A stretch of 64,000 bases of DNA from Pseudomonas sp. FEN (lineage in GTDB: Bacteria; Pseudomonadota; Gammaproteobacteria; Pseudomonadales; Pseudomonadaceae): contig NZ_CAJFDC010000003.1 in the NCBI RefSeq assembly GCF_904067045.1, positions 36,077-100,076 of the forward strand. The letters run 5' to 3'. The position numbers and the translations under genes are program-made. Each line of letters starts with the position of its first letter. The stretch's first letter is position 1. The notes below the pieces were generated by a model, which was not told the DNA's origin, searched no databases, and was given only the letters and a program-made list of their open reading frames with translations. Below, one piece after another: positions 21,880 through 30,612 of the stretch.

Positions 21880-21902
21880 GAGGAAGATCCGTGTTGTAGG
21901 TG

Positions 21903-21921
21903 TAATTCTTCGTAAGAATTA
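21903..21921. promoter_or_regulatory. Palindrome upstream of the response regulator
   Basis: taattctt-cgt-aagaatta is a perfect 8+8 palindrome 24-42 bases before the regulator ATG. The TAAGAA/TTCTTA halves resemble RcsB-type boxes. An autoregulatory or fimbrial operator is inferred. Confidence 0.5.
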
Positions 21922-22062
21922 TCTGTCTTTATGGTCAAGTTATAACGTATGTGCAAAGTGGCTGCAATCTGCTCTTCGGCAGGGTCAAGCCGTGCTGGAA
22001 GTGTTCCTGAAAGTCTAGTGTGAGGGCGTTTGCCTCGCTTGGGGGGAGGCTGTGTGAGTTTT

Positions 22063-22096
22063 CGAGAAATCACGAGTGAAGACTCGTGATTTCTCG
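22063..22096. promoter_or_regulatory. 15-bp inverted repeat in the fimbrial promoter region
   Basis: cgagaaatcacgagt / actcgtgatttctcg is a perfect 15-bp repeat around a 4-base loop, about 125 bp before the pilin ATG. No T-run follows, so it is not a simple terminator. It could be an operator, or a leader hairpin if transcription starts upstream. Confidence 0.6.
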
Positions 22097-22219
22097 ATGG
22101 GTAATACCACCGTTCATAGCCAAAGTAGGGTTTCCCCCGTCGACGAGGTCTTCCCGGAACTTCAGGTACCGAGCCCCCGATCGCCGCGGGAGCCTCTTAA
22201 ACCTACGAACGGGAACGCC

Positions 22220-22798
22220 ATGAAAATTACTGCACTCTCCACCGTCGCCGCTTCTCTGGCCCTGGCCGCCGCGGTGTCGCTACCCGCGTCCGCCAACGAC
22301 GGCGTGATCAATTTCAGCGGTCTGGTGACCGATGTGACCTGCACAGTCGAAGGTGCGGCGCCGGGTACTGGTGCCGTGGTCAAGGACGTGAACCTGGGCG
22401 GTGTTTCCGCTTCGCGTCTGGCCAACGCGGGAGATCGCGCCAACCTGACCGGTTTCACCATTCGCATCGGCGCGCCGGGCGAGGGCGCCTGCACCAACGG
22501 TCGTACCGCCATGGTCGCGTTCGATCCGACCAGCCCGGCCATTGATGTCGCCACTGGTCGCTTGAACATCGATGGCCACGATGATCCGAGCGACACCGAC
22601 ACCGCCAAGAACGTCCAGGTCGAAGTGACCAGCCGCGAGGGGCGGCCGCTCAACGTCTACACCGAGAAATCCGAAGGCGTGGTCATTGCCGACAACCAGG
22701 CGGTCATCCCGCTGGCCGCACAGATGTATGCCAGCGGCCTCGCCAGCGAGGGGACGGTCAATACCCGGGTCGGCTTCATGGTCGAGTACGCCGACTAA
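22220..22798 (+). CDS. Fimbrial major subunit (type 1-like pilin)
   Basis: The 192-residue precursor has a signal peptide (MKITALSTVAASLALAAAVSLPASA, cleavage near residue 25). The mature domain contains the pilin cysteine pair (VTDVTCTVEG and EGACTNGR) and a C-terminal beta strand ending VGFMVEYAD, the type of strand a chaperone completes. It is the first gene of the chaperone-usher operon, as is usual for the major subunit. A hairpin follows at 22838-22860. The long frame upstream of this ATG has no family support. Confidence 0.85.
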   Translation: MKITALSTVAASLALAAAVSLPASANDGVINFSGLVTDVTCTVEGAAPGTGAVVKDVNLGGVSASRLANAGDRANLTGFTIRIGAPGEGACTNGRTAMVAFDPTSPAIDVATGRLNIDGHDDPSDTDTAKNVQVEVTSREGRPLNVYTEKSEGVVIADNQAVIPLAAQMYASGLASEGTVNTRVGFMVEYAD

Positions 22799-22837
22799 GG
22801 GCGATCAGGTCGGCATTCGCAGACCTGGCCTGCCCGG

Positions 22838-22860
22838 GACCTGCGCCAACCGCGCAGGTC
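22838..22860 (+). terminator. Hairpin between the major pilin and chaperone genes
   Basis: The stem gacctgcg / cgcaggtc with a 7-base loop is not followed by a T-run. It may stabilise the pilin mRNA 3' end or partly attenuate read-through. That would give the pilin excess over chaperone that fimbrial operons need. Confidence 0.5.
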
Positions 22861-22888
22861 CTTCCCTCAGACCCGAAGAGAACCGTTG

Positions 22889-23653
22889 ATGAAAAGCATG
22901 GCCCGCTTCGCTTTTGCCTCCTGTGCTTTTGCCCTGTTGGCGCTGCACGTGCTGCCCTCCCAGGCCGGCGTGATCATTCATGGTACGCGTGTGATCTATC
23001 CCGCCGAGCAGCAGGAAGTCATTGTGCGCCTGGAGAACAAGGGCAGCCGCCCGGCATTGATCCAGACCTGGCTGGACGATGGCGACCGGCACTCGACGCC
23101 GGCGACCGCGCGAGCACCGTTCACCCTGACCCCGCCAATCTTCCGGATCGAACCGCATCAGCAGCAGGCAGTGCGTCTGCGCTATTCCGGCGAGCCGTTG
23201 CCGATGGATCGCGAGAGCCTGTTCTGGCTGAACGTGCTGGAAGTGCCGCCGAGCTCCGCCGATGCCGGACAAAGAAACCAGATCGAATTGTCCTTCCGCA
23301 CGCGCTTGCGGGTGTTCCTCCGACCACAGGCGCTGCCTTACCCGGTCAACAGCGCGGCGTCGAAGCTGCAATGGAAACTGGTGCCCCATGATCAGGGCTA
23401 TGCCCTGCAAGCCACCAATCCGACGCCGTACCACGTCTCGCTCGCCTCGGTCGATCTGCTCGGCGATGGCAAGCGTTACAGCAAGGCGGCGAACCAGGCG
23501 GCCAACGACAGCCTGCTGCTGCCCTCGGGTGACGTCAAACTGTTTGCCTTGCCCGGGCTACCGGCCCGGCCCAATGGTGTGGCGAAGGTCGAATTTACCG
23601 CCGTCAGCGACTTCGGTGCCCGCGTGCGCCACTCGGCTGGTGTGACTCTTTAA
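22889..23653 (+). CDS. Periplasmic fimbrial chaperone (PapD family), copy 1
   Basis: The 254-residue protein has a signal peptide ending LPSQA, then GVIIHGTRVIYPAEQQEVIVRLENKG, the typical first strand with Arg. Later it has the family motif PPIFRIEPHQQQAVRLRYSGEPLPMDRESLFWLNVLEVPP (about residues 85-125). Such chaperones complete pilin folds by donor-strand complementation and deliver them to the usher. A second chaperone gene follows after 20 bp. Confidence 0.93.
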   Translation: MKSMARFAFASCAFALLALHVLPSQAGVIIHGTRVIYPAEQQEVIVRLENKGSRPALIQTWLDDGDRHSTPATARAPFTLTPPIFRIEPHQQQAVRLRYSGEPLPMDRESLFWLNVLEVPPSSADAGQRNQIELSFRTRLRVFLRPQALPYPVNSAASKLQWKLVPHDQGYALQATNPTPYHVSLASVDLLGDGKRYSKAANQAANDSLLLPSGDVKLFALPGLPARPNGVAKVEFTAVSDFGARVRHSAGVTL

Positions 23654-23673
23654 TACAGCGGAAAACCCTCTCC

Positions 23674-24441
23674 ATGAATGCGACTCTGATTTCCCGCACC
23701 CTGGTGTCGGCCATGGCCTTGATGATGGCGCTGTTGGCCGGTCTTCCGGTGCAGGCGAGTGTCGTCCTCGGCGGCACTCGCATTGTCTACCCGCAGAACG
23801 AAAAGGAAGTGACGGTCAGGCTCGAGAGCAAGAACCAGAGGCCGGTCCTGCTCCAGGTGTGGCTGGACAATGGCGATGAGCAATCCACGCCGGATCTGGC
23901 CGGGATACCGTTTCTGGTCACGCCACCGATCTTTCGCATGGAATCAGACCAGCATCAGGTACTGCGCCTGGCCTATACCGGTGAGTCGTTGCCGCAAGAG
24001 CGCGAGAGTCTGTTCTGGTTCAACGTGCTGGAGGTGCCTTCACAGGCGCTGGACGCCGAACAGAGCAACCAGTTGCAGTTGGCTTTCCGCTCCCGAATCA
24101 AACTGTTCTTCCGCCCGACGAAGCTGCCTTACGAGGTCGAGGCCGCCGCCGCGAAACTGCAATGGCGACAGGTTTCCACCGAGCAGGGGCAGGCACTGGA
24201 AGTCTACAACCCGACGCCTTACCACCTGAGCTTCGATCAGATCGAACTGGTGACGGCGGGGCAGCGTCACGCCCGGGAGCCCGGTGCGACGGGCACCGAG
24301 AACATGGTGCTGCCCCATGACCGTAACCGCTTCCCGCTGCCGAGCCTGAAGTCACCGTCGGGTAGCGCGATGACCGCCGAATTCCAGACGATCGATGATT
24401 TCGGGGTCAGGGTCTCGCACAAAGCCAGGATCGCGCCATGA
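23674..24441 (+). CDS. Periplasmic fimbrial chaperone (PapD family), copy 2
   Basis: The 255-residue precursor has a signal peptide (VSAMALMMALLAGLPVQA) and the motifs VVLGGTRIVYPQNEKEVTVRLESK and PPIFRMESDQHQVLRLAYTGESLPQERESLFWFNVLEVPS. It is clearly paralogous to the preceding chaperone but diverged in the C-terminal domain. Tandem chaperones may serve different subunit sets, for example shaft and tip. A 256-bp gap with a REP element follows before the usher. Confidence 0.93.
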   Translation: MNATLISRTLVSAMALMMALLAGLPVQASVVLGGTRIVYPQNEKEVTVRLESKNQRPVLLQVWLDNGDEQSTPDLAGIPFLVTPPIFRMESDQHQVLRLAYTGESLPQERESLFWFNVLEVPSQALDAEQSNQLQLAFRSRIKLFFRPTKLPYEVEAAAAKLQWRQVSTEQGQALEVYNPTPYHLSFDQIELVTAGQRHAREPGATGTENMVLPHDRNRFPLPSLKSPSGSAMTAEFQTIDDFGVRVSHKARIAP

Positions 24442-24493
24442 CCGTCCGAGCGCCTTGTCTTCCGCCGTAGCTGCTCGCCAATGGGGTATTGAA

Positions 24494-24580
24494 CGTAGGA
24501 GCAGAGCTTGCTCGCGAAGAGGTCAGTGAGTACGCCAAGAGCTTCGCGGGCAATCGAGCGTCGACCGGCCGCTCCTGCGG
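24494..24580. repeat. REP-type inverted repeat inside the fimbrial operon
   Basis: cgtaggagcagagcttgctcgcgaagag faces gcttcgcgggcaatcgagcg...ccgctcctgcgg. This is the same family as 44899-44997. It lies between the second chaperone and the usher and could affect mRNA stability. Confidence 0.65.
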
Positions 24581-24697
24581 GGACGGTGTTCGCCCTTAAC
24601 TGATCCGTCTTACCTCAAGCCCGGTTTTGCCCATCCATCAGGGCAGGGGCTCGCTTTGCCGAAACTCGGACAGAACCTACTTTTTGGAACGCCACAG

Positions 24698-27352
24698 ATG
24701 AGTTCGAACACGCCAGCCGGAGCAAGAAATTGGTCCTTGTCACGCCACCGATTGACGCTCATTGCCCGCAGCCTGATGTTGCTTGGAGGTGCCCATGCCA
24801 TGGTGAGCCATGGGGTCGAGCACGTGTCGTTCAACCCGGCCTTCTTTCCGGGCGGGGCGGCCGGTATGCAGGTCGATATTTCAAGGTTCAACCAGGGCAA
24901 TGTGGTGCTGCCCGGTAGCTACCGTTCCGATGTCTACCTCAATGACCAGTGGATCGGGCGCGAAACCTTGTCCTTCGCCGCCGTCGAGGGCCAGGACGCC
25001 GCGCAACTGTGCCTGGAGCGTGACACCTTGCTCACCTTCGGCGTGGATCTGGACGGTGTCGCCGAGCAGGCCGCCAAGGCGGGTGAAACAGCACCGCCGG
25101 CGTTTCCCGGCGAGTCGATCTGCGGCGATATCGCCACTTACATACCGGGCGCCAGTGCCCGCTTCGACTCGGGCGAAAACCGCCTGAACCTGCAGGTCCC
25201 GCAGCTTTACCTGGCGCGCAAGGCGCGCGGTTATGTCAGCCCGGCGCAATGGGACAGTGGCGTCGATGCGGCCTTTGTGCGCTACAACGCCAACACCTAT
25301 GCCACCGAGGCCAACGGCCAGTCGCTTGCGTCCAGTTACCTGGGCCTGAACACCGGGCTCAACCTCGGCGATTGGCACTTTCGCCATAACGGCAGCTACA
25401 GCCGTTCCAACGCTGGCGGCGCTGGCTACCAGAGCAGCTCCAGCTATGTGCAACGCGAGTTGTCCCCACTGCAATCGCAACTGATGGCGGGCGAGATCTA
25501 CACCGCCGGCGAGCTGTTCGACAGTGTCCGTCTGCGTGGCGCCAGCCTGTTTACCGATGACCGTATGTTGCCGGATTCCCTGACCGGTTTTGCCCCGGTG
25601 GTGCGTGGGGTGGCGGAGACCAACGCCAGGGTCAGCGTGCGTCAGCGCGGCATCCTGTTGGACGAGGTCAGCGTGGCGCCCGGCCCGTTCGTGCTCGACG
25701 ATCTGTTCCCCACCGGTTATGGCGGCGACCTGGAGGTTACCGTCACCGAGGCCGACGGTCGCCAGCGCCAGTTCATTGTGCCGTTCGCCGCCAACGCCAA
25801 CCTGCTGCGTCCCGGCTACAACCGCTATGCATTGAGTGTCGGGCAACTGGATGAGCTCGGCCTGCGGCGGCCGCCGACGCTGATGCAGGCGACCTACCAG
25901 CACGGCCTCAGCAACCTGCTGACTGGCTATACCGGGGCAGTGGTGGGCGAGGACTATCACTCGCAGTTGTTCGGTGCGGCGTTCAACACCCCGTGGGGGG
26001 CGCTGTCGTTCGACCTGACCCATTCGAACGCGCGGATCCCGGGGCACGGCTCGCGCCAGGGGCAAAGTGCGCAGTTGCGCTACAGCAAGAACTTCGCCGA
26101 CACCGGCACTCACTTCGCCCTTGGCGCCTACCGTTATTCCACCGAGGATTTCCTCAGCGTGCGCGATGCCGCCCGGGTCCGTGATCTCGCCCTCGATGGG
26201 CGCAGCCTGGACAACGTGTCGCGTCTGCGCGACCGCATGGACATCAGCCTCAACCAGAGCCTGGGCAATGGCTCGGTGTATCTCACCGGCTCTTCGCAGA
26301 ACTACTGGAATCGCAAGAACGGCAACCTGACCTTTACCACCGGCTACACCGGCACCTGGAAGGGGCTGCACTACACCATCGGCGCCCAACGCAGCCGCGA
26401 CCTGTTGAGTGACCGGGTCGACAAGCAGGTCGACTTGACCCTGAGCATGCCGCTGGGCGGTGGCGCCCGCTCGCCGACCCTGACCACCGCGGCGTACCAC
26501 GGCGACCAGAGCAGCGGTGAGCGCGTCAGCCTGGGTGGCAGCTTCGGCGAGCGTAGCGAATTCATCTACGGTACCAGCGCCAGCCGTAATCAGGGCAGCG
26601 GCAGTGCCGCCAGCGCCGACCTGCAGTACCTGGGCCGGCATGGCGTGGTGTCCGGCAGCTATGGCCAGGGTCGCGCCTACCGTTCGGCGTCGCTGGGCAT
26701 GACCGGCGGCATCGTCGCCCACCCGGGCGGCGTGACCCTGGCCCCGGAGCTGGGCGACACCCTCGGCGTCGTGGAAGTGCCCGAGGCCGTGGGCGCGCGG
26801 ATCAACGGCAACCATGGTGGGCAAGTGGGGGCGAGTGGTTTTGCCGTGGTCCCCCATCTCACCCCCTACCGCAAGAACATCGTCGAGCTGGACCCCAAGG
26901 ACCTGTCCGTCGACGTGGAGCTCAAGACGGCCGCGCAGAACGTGGCGCCACGGGCCGGTTCAGTGGTGATGCTCAAGTACGAGACCGTCAGCGGCCAGGC
27001 CCTGCTGATCTCGGCGCTGCGCGAGGATGGCAGCCCACTGCCATTTGGCGCCGATGTGTTCGATGAAACCGGCGCCAGCGTCGGCATGGTCGGGCAGGGC
27101 GGCAAGGCCTTTGTGCGGGTGCCACGGGAGCGGGGGCAGTTGACGGTCAAGTGGGGGGCTATTACCGCGGCCGCATGCCAGATTGGTTACGACCTCGGGT
27201 CGGGGCGTTCCGGCACCGAGCGCTTGCGGCAGATGGAGGGGATGTGCCAGTCCGAGGTCTTGGCCGTCGCCGACGAAGAGTCGGTTCTGGCCGGCGAAAA
27301 CGATCAAGCGAATAACGCGGACGTTATCACAGACGCTGGACCACACAGTTGA
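24698..27352 (+). CDS. Outer-membrane fimbrial usher
   Basis: The 884-residue protein is a full-length usher (N-terminal domain, 24-strand beta barrel with plug, two C-terminal domains). Visible family parts are VEHVSFNPAFFPGG after the signal region, GIDISRFNQG-like VDISRFNQGNVVLPGSYRSD, and the plug-region text PVVRGVAETNARVSVRQRG near residue 305. Near the C-terminus there is GGKAFVRVPRERGQLTVKWG and the cysteine pair (AACQIGYDLG...EGMCQSE). I chose ATG 24698, since the upstream TTG extension is not typical. It takes chaperone-subunit complexes and exports the growing fimbria. Confidence 0.95.
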   Translation: MSSNTPAGARNWSLSRHRLTLIARSLMLLGGAHAMVSHGVEHVSFNPAFFPGGAAGMQVDISRFNQGNVVLPGSYRSDVYLNDQWIGRETLSFAAVEGQDAAQLCLERDTLLTFGVDLDGVAEQAAKAGETAPPAFPGESICGDIATYIPGASARFDSGENRLNLQVPQLYLARKARGYVSPAQWDSGVDAAFVRYNANTYATEANGQSLASSYLGLNTGLNLGDWHFRHNGSYSRSNAGGAGYQSSSSYVQRELSPLQSQLMAGEIYTAGELFDSVRLRGASLFTDDRMLPDSLTGFAPVVRGVAETNARVSVRQRGILLDEVSVAPGPFVLDDLFPTGYGGDLEVTVTEADGRQRQFIVPFAANANLLRPGYNRYALSVGQLDELGLRRPPTLMQATYQHGLSNLLTGYTGAVVGEDYHSQLFGAAFNTPWGALSFDLTHSNARIPGHGSRQGQSAQLRYSKNFADTGTHFALGAYRYSTEDFLSVRDAARVRDLALDGRSLDNVSRLRDRMDISLNQSLGNGSVYLTGSSQNYWNRKNGNLTFTTGYTGTWKGLHYTIGAQRSRDLLSDRVDKQVDLTLSMPLGGGARSPTLTTAAYHGDQSSGERVSLGGSFGERSEFIYGTSASRNQGSGSAASADLQYLGRHGVVSGSYGQGRAYRSASLGMTGGIVAHPGGVTLAPELGDTLGVVEVPEAVGARINGNHGGQVGASGFAVVPHLTPYRKNIVELDPKDLSVDVELKTAAQNVAPRAGSVVMLKYETVSGQALLISALREDGSPLPFGADVFDETGASVGMVGQGGKAFVRVPRERGQLTVKWGAITAAACQIGYDLGSGRSGTERLRQMEGMCQSEVLAVADEESVLAGENDQANNADVITDAGPHS

Positions 27353-27390
27353 TTGTGAGCGTTCCTGGAACAAAGACTCAGTGAGCCGAT

Positions 27391-28353
27391 ATGAAAACTT
27401 CAGCGACTAAAACGCTTTCTGTATTTTTTATGCTTCTGCTGTCGGAAGCTGCAACGGCAGCCTGCACCAGAATTTATAGTTCACTCGACGTCTCAATGGG
27501 TACCGTTACCATTGAAGATAATGTCGCTATTGGCTCGCCTCTTACCCAGGGCTGGTCTTATGTAACGCCCTCGGCGACATGGTCTTGTACCGCCAATAGC
27601 CATTATGCGCCCTATATTCAAGGGGCAGGAGGGGCGCTCTCCAGCTATGTGGAAGGTGGTCAGACCCATAGCATCTATCCAACAGGCTTGAGTGGGATCG
27701 GTATTGCCTTTTCTGCGGAGCCTGGCAGGGCGAGAGGGGTGCAACAAGGTGTCGAGAAGGCATTAAGTTCCACCATTTCCACAGCAGCCCGTCACGGTTA
27801 TGCGATTACTTACAAACTTATCAAGACGGGCCCCCTCTCTTCCGGTGGAAATATTAGCCGCCGGCAGGTGGCAGACACATGGATGATTTCCAGAGGCAGT
27901 GAACAGTTCCCCATCTATATAAATGGCACTGTCAACGTCCGTAGACCTACCTGCGACCTGGCCGCCGGCGACGTCAACCGCGCGATTACGCTCAATACCG
28001 TGCGCGTCAGTGATTTCAACAACGCCAACTCGGCGGGAGCCCGCGACTTCGAGTTGACGGCCACTTGCAGCATGGCTTCCAGCGTCACCTTCGCCTTTTC
28101 CGGCACGCCCGCGCCCGGGAGCAGCTATCGCTTCGCCAATACCGGCACCGCCAGCGGTATTGGCCTGCAGCTCTATTCGCGCATCGGCGGGGTCGCCCAG
28201 ACCATCCGCGCCGATGGTACCGACAGCCGTCGCACCGTGGCCGTTTCCGGCAATCGTGCGGTGCTGCCGCTGGGGGCCTCGTACTGGAAGATCGGTACAG
28301 TCAGCAAAGGTACGCTCGCCAGCACGGCCACTGTCTCCATTACCTACAACTGA
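27391..28353 (+). CDS. Two-domain fimbrial tip adhesin
   Basis: The 320-residue precursor has a signal peptide ending EAATA, a putative receptor-binding domain (about residues 25-180) and a pilin domain (about 185-320, RRPTCDLAAGDVNRAI...ATVSITYN). This is FimH-like layout. The pilin domain is paralogous to the next gene product. The first part is visibly richer in A and T than the rest, which suggests the binding domain was exchanged by recombination. The receptor is unknown. Confidence 0.82.
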   Translation: MKTSATKTLSVFFMLLLSEAATAACTRIYSSLDVSMGTVTIEDNVAIGSPLTQGWSYVTPSATWSCTANSHYAPYIQGAGGALSSYVEGGQTHSIYPTGLSGIGIAFSAEPGRARGVQQGVEKALSSTISTAARHGYAITYKLIKTGPLSSGGNISRRQVADTWMISRGSEQFPIYINGTVNVRRPTCDLAAGDVNRAITLNTVRVSDFNNANSAGARDFELTATCSMASSVTFAFSGTPAPGSSYRFANTGTASGIGLQLYSRIGGVAQTIRADGTDSRRTVAVSGNRAVLPLGASYWKIGTVSKGTLASTATVSITYN

Positions 28354-28373
28354 AACTGCATGAGGACCACCCG

Positions 28374-28907
28374 ATGAATCTCCGAGCATTGCCCTTGCTG
28401 CTGACAATCACCGCCAGCGTGGCCACCAGTGTGGCCCACGCCGCGACCACTGGCTCCCTGCGTTTTACCGGTCGGGTCGACGGTGGCACCTGCAATCTGG
28501 CGCTCAGTGATGTGAGCCGCGCCATCATGCTGCCGCCCGTCAAGATTCCAGATTTTGAAGGTGTCAGCTACACGGGAATGTACGACTTCGAGATCAGCGC
28601 CAACTGCGATGCGGACGTGCGCAATGTGACCTTTCTGTTTGCGGGGACGGCTGCCTCCGGGAATGGCGCTATCTTTGCCAGTACGGGGACCGCGAGCGGG
28701 ATCGGCCTGTGGCTGGCGCAGCGCCCTGCCGGGGGAGGCACCTCGACCATTCCCGCCAATGGCAGTGTCGCCCAGCGCAGCCGCACGGTAGCGACGGCCG
28801 GCAGTCGAGCGATCCTGCCGTTACAGACGGCATACCACAAAACCAGCGGCGCGCTCAGCCAAGGTAGCCTGGCCACTAACGTGACCATCTCGATCACTTA
28901 CGATTGA
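28374..28907 (+). CDS. Minor fimbrial subunit
   Basis: The 177-residue precursor has a signal peptide (TITASVATSVAHA), then GSLRFTGRVDGGTCNLALSDV and a second Cys in FEISANCDADV. It ends NVTISITYD, a chaperone-binding strand. It shares NTGTASGIGL-type text with the adhesin pilin domain, so it is probably a tip adaptor or minor pilin. It starts 20 bp after the adhesin stop and is the last gene of the operon. Confidence 0.85.
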   Translation: MNLRALPLLLTITASVATSVAHAATTGSLRFTGRVDGGTCNLALSDVSRAIMLPPVKIPDFEGVSYTGMYDFEISANCDADVRNVTFLFAGTAASGNGAIFASTGTASGIGLWLAQRPAGGGTSTIPANGSVAQRSRTVATAGSRAILPLQTAYHKTSGALSQGSLATNVTISITYD

Positions 28908-29217
28908 TGCCTGGACCTTGAGCCGAGCCAGTCCGTGATCGTTGTACAGATAAGGGAACTGGGCGGTGTCGAGATTGACCTCATCGCCAGCATCGATCAA
29001 AGGCATGCAACTGAAGACTTGCATCGTAGTCGGACGGCCAAGGTCAGTGTGAGACAGCCACGGCTGCCCTGGCCCACAGCGCTGTTTGACGACCGGGGTT
29101 GCTGGCGATAGCGGTTTCCCAGGCGACAGAGATGTCTGCCATCAGATCGCATCGCCAGCAAGCTGGCTCCTGCAGGGGCTGTTCGTCAAGATGGGCCCCG
29201 TGCCGTGTTGGCAGGCC
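28908..29217. repeat. Gap with REP-type palindrome
   Basis: This 310-bp gap lies between the last fimbrial gene and the convergent MFS gene. It holds a REP pair at about 29098-29182 (gttgctggcgatagcgg ... cgccagcaagctggctcctg). No gene is supported. Confidence 0.6.
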
Positions 29218-30429
29218 TCAGTGTCCGCCTACCATCCGCGCCGAGCCTTGCGCGGGTTCGGCATACACCGGCCCCAGTCGATCCAGCCGACCACTCCAGG
29301 CCGTCAGCGCCAGGGCCAGCAGCACCACCAGGCCGCCAATCCAGGTGGTATGGATCAGTCCCAGGTTGGCGACGATCACCCCGCCGATCCAGGCCCCTCC
29401 GGCAATGCCAAGGTTGAAGGCGGCGATGTTCAGGCCCGACGCGACATCCACCGCCCGCGGTGTGTGATGCTCGGCCTGGCGTACCACATAGATCTGCAGG
29501 CCCGGTACGTTGCCGAAGGCTACCGCGCCCCAGGCCAATACGGTCAACAGGACCAGCCATGGGCTGCCCGCGGTGAAGGTCAGCACGAACAGCACGACCG
29601 CCAGCAGCAGGAAAATGATCTTCAGCGCCCCGATGGGACCGCGCTTGTCCGCCAGTTTCCCGCCCCAGATATTGCCCACCGCCACCGAGACACCGTAGAC
29701 CAGCAGCACCAGGCTGACAGTGCCGGGCTGGAAGCCGGAGATGTCCTGCAGGATCGGGGCGAGGAAGGTAAAGGCAATAAAGGTGCCGCCATACCCGGCC
29801 GCGGTCATCGCGTACACCAGCAGCAGGCGCGGTTGCTTGAGCACTTGCAGTTGCTGGATCAGTGACGCCGGTTTGTTGTGGGCGATGTTCTTCGGCACAT
29901 AGATCAGGCTGCCAATAAAGGCGATCACGCCCAGGGCGGACACGGCGAGAAAGGTTTCGCGCCAGCCAAAGTGCTGGCCGATAAAGGTCCCCAGCGGTAC
30001 GCCCGTGACCAGGGCCACGGTCAGGCCAGTGAACATGATGGCAATCGCGCTGGCGGCCTTTTCCTTCGGCACCAGGCTGGTGGCGATGGTCGAGCCGATG
30101 GAGAAGAACACCCCGTGGGCCAGGCCGGTGACGATTCGCGCGAGGATCAGCGATTCGTAGCTCGGCGCTTGCCAGGCCAGCAGGTTGCCGAGGGTGAACA
30201 GCACCATCAGCGACAGCAGCAGGAGTTTTCGCGGGACCTTGCCAGTGAGGGCGGTCAGCACCGGGGCGCCGATGGCGACACCCAAGGCATAGAGGCTGAC
30301 CAGCAGGCCGGCGGAGGGCAAGTCGACACCCAGGTCGGTGCCGATGGTGGGTAACAGGCCAACGATGACGAACTCGGTCGTCCCGATGGCAAAGGCGCTG
30401 AGGGTCAGCGCCAGCAAGGCAATGGGCAT
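29218..30429 (-). CDS. MFS exporter, DHA1 family
   Basis: The 403-residue protein has twelve predicted membrane helices, with the start FAIGTTEFVIVGLLPTIGTDLGV and the motif ARIVTGLAHGVFFSIGSTIA typical of the AraJ/PbuE/drug-efflux subgroup. The likely role is proton-coupled efflux of small molecules (sugars, purines or drugs). No substrate can be named. It is a single gene, divergent from the MscS-family gene. Confidence 0.88.
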   Translation of the reverse strand: MPIALLALTLSAFAIGTTEFVIVGLLPTIGTDLGVDLPSAGLLVSLYALGVAIGAPVLTALTGKVPRKLLLLSLMVLFTLGNLLAWQAPSYESLILARIVTGLAHGVFFSIGSTIATSLVPKEKAASAIAIMFTGLTVALVTGVPLGTFIGQHFGWRETFLAVSALGVIAFIGSLIYVPKNIAHNKPASLIQQLQVLKQPRLLLVYAMTAAGYGGTFIAFTFLAPILQDISGFQPGTVSLVLLVYGVSVAVGNIWGGKLADKRGPIGALKIIFLLLAVVLFVLTFTAGSPWLVLLTVLAWGAVAFGNVPGLQIYVVRQAEHHTPRAVDVASGLNIAAFNLGIAGGAWIGGVIVANLGLIHTTWIGGLVVLLALALTAWSGRLDRLGPVYAEPAQGSARMVGGH

Positions 30430-30612
30430 GGCTGCAACTCCGGTGGGGTTTGATCAGGAGCGCAGTGTCAGTGTTTCACTTGTGCGGAAAAATACAGGTA
30501 AGGGCACAACATATTTGATCTGAAGGCAAATATCGGCCCGCCAAATCAGCATAGAGGCGAACAACCGAACTTTGCCGCCCCATTGGTACTCAGTTTCTTA
30601 CAGAGATGGCTG

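Noticed and set aside
24881..26857. 658-codon frame antisense to the usher
   Set aside because: Shadow frame. Usher domains are complete on the plus strand.
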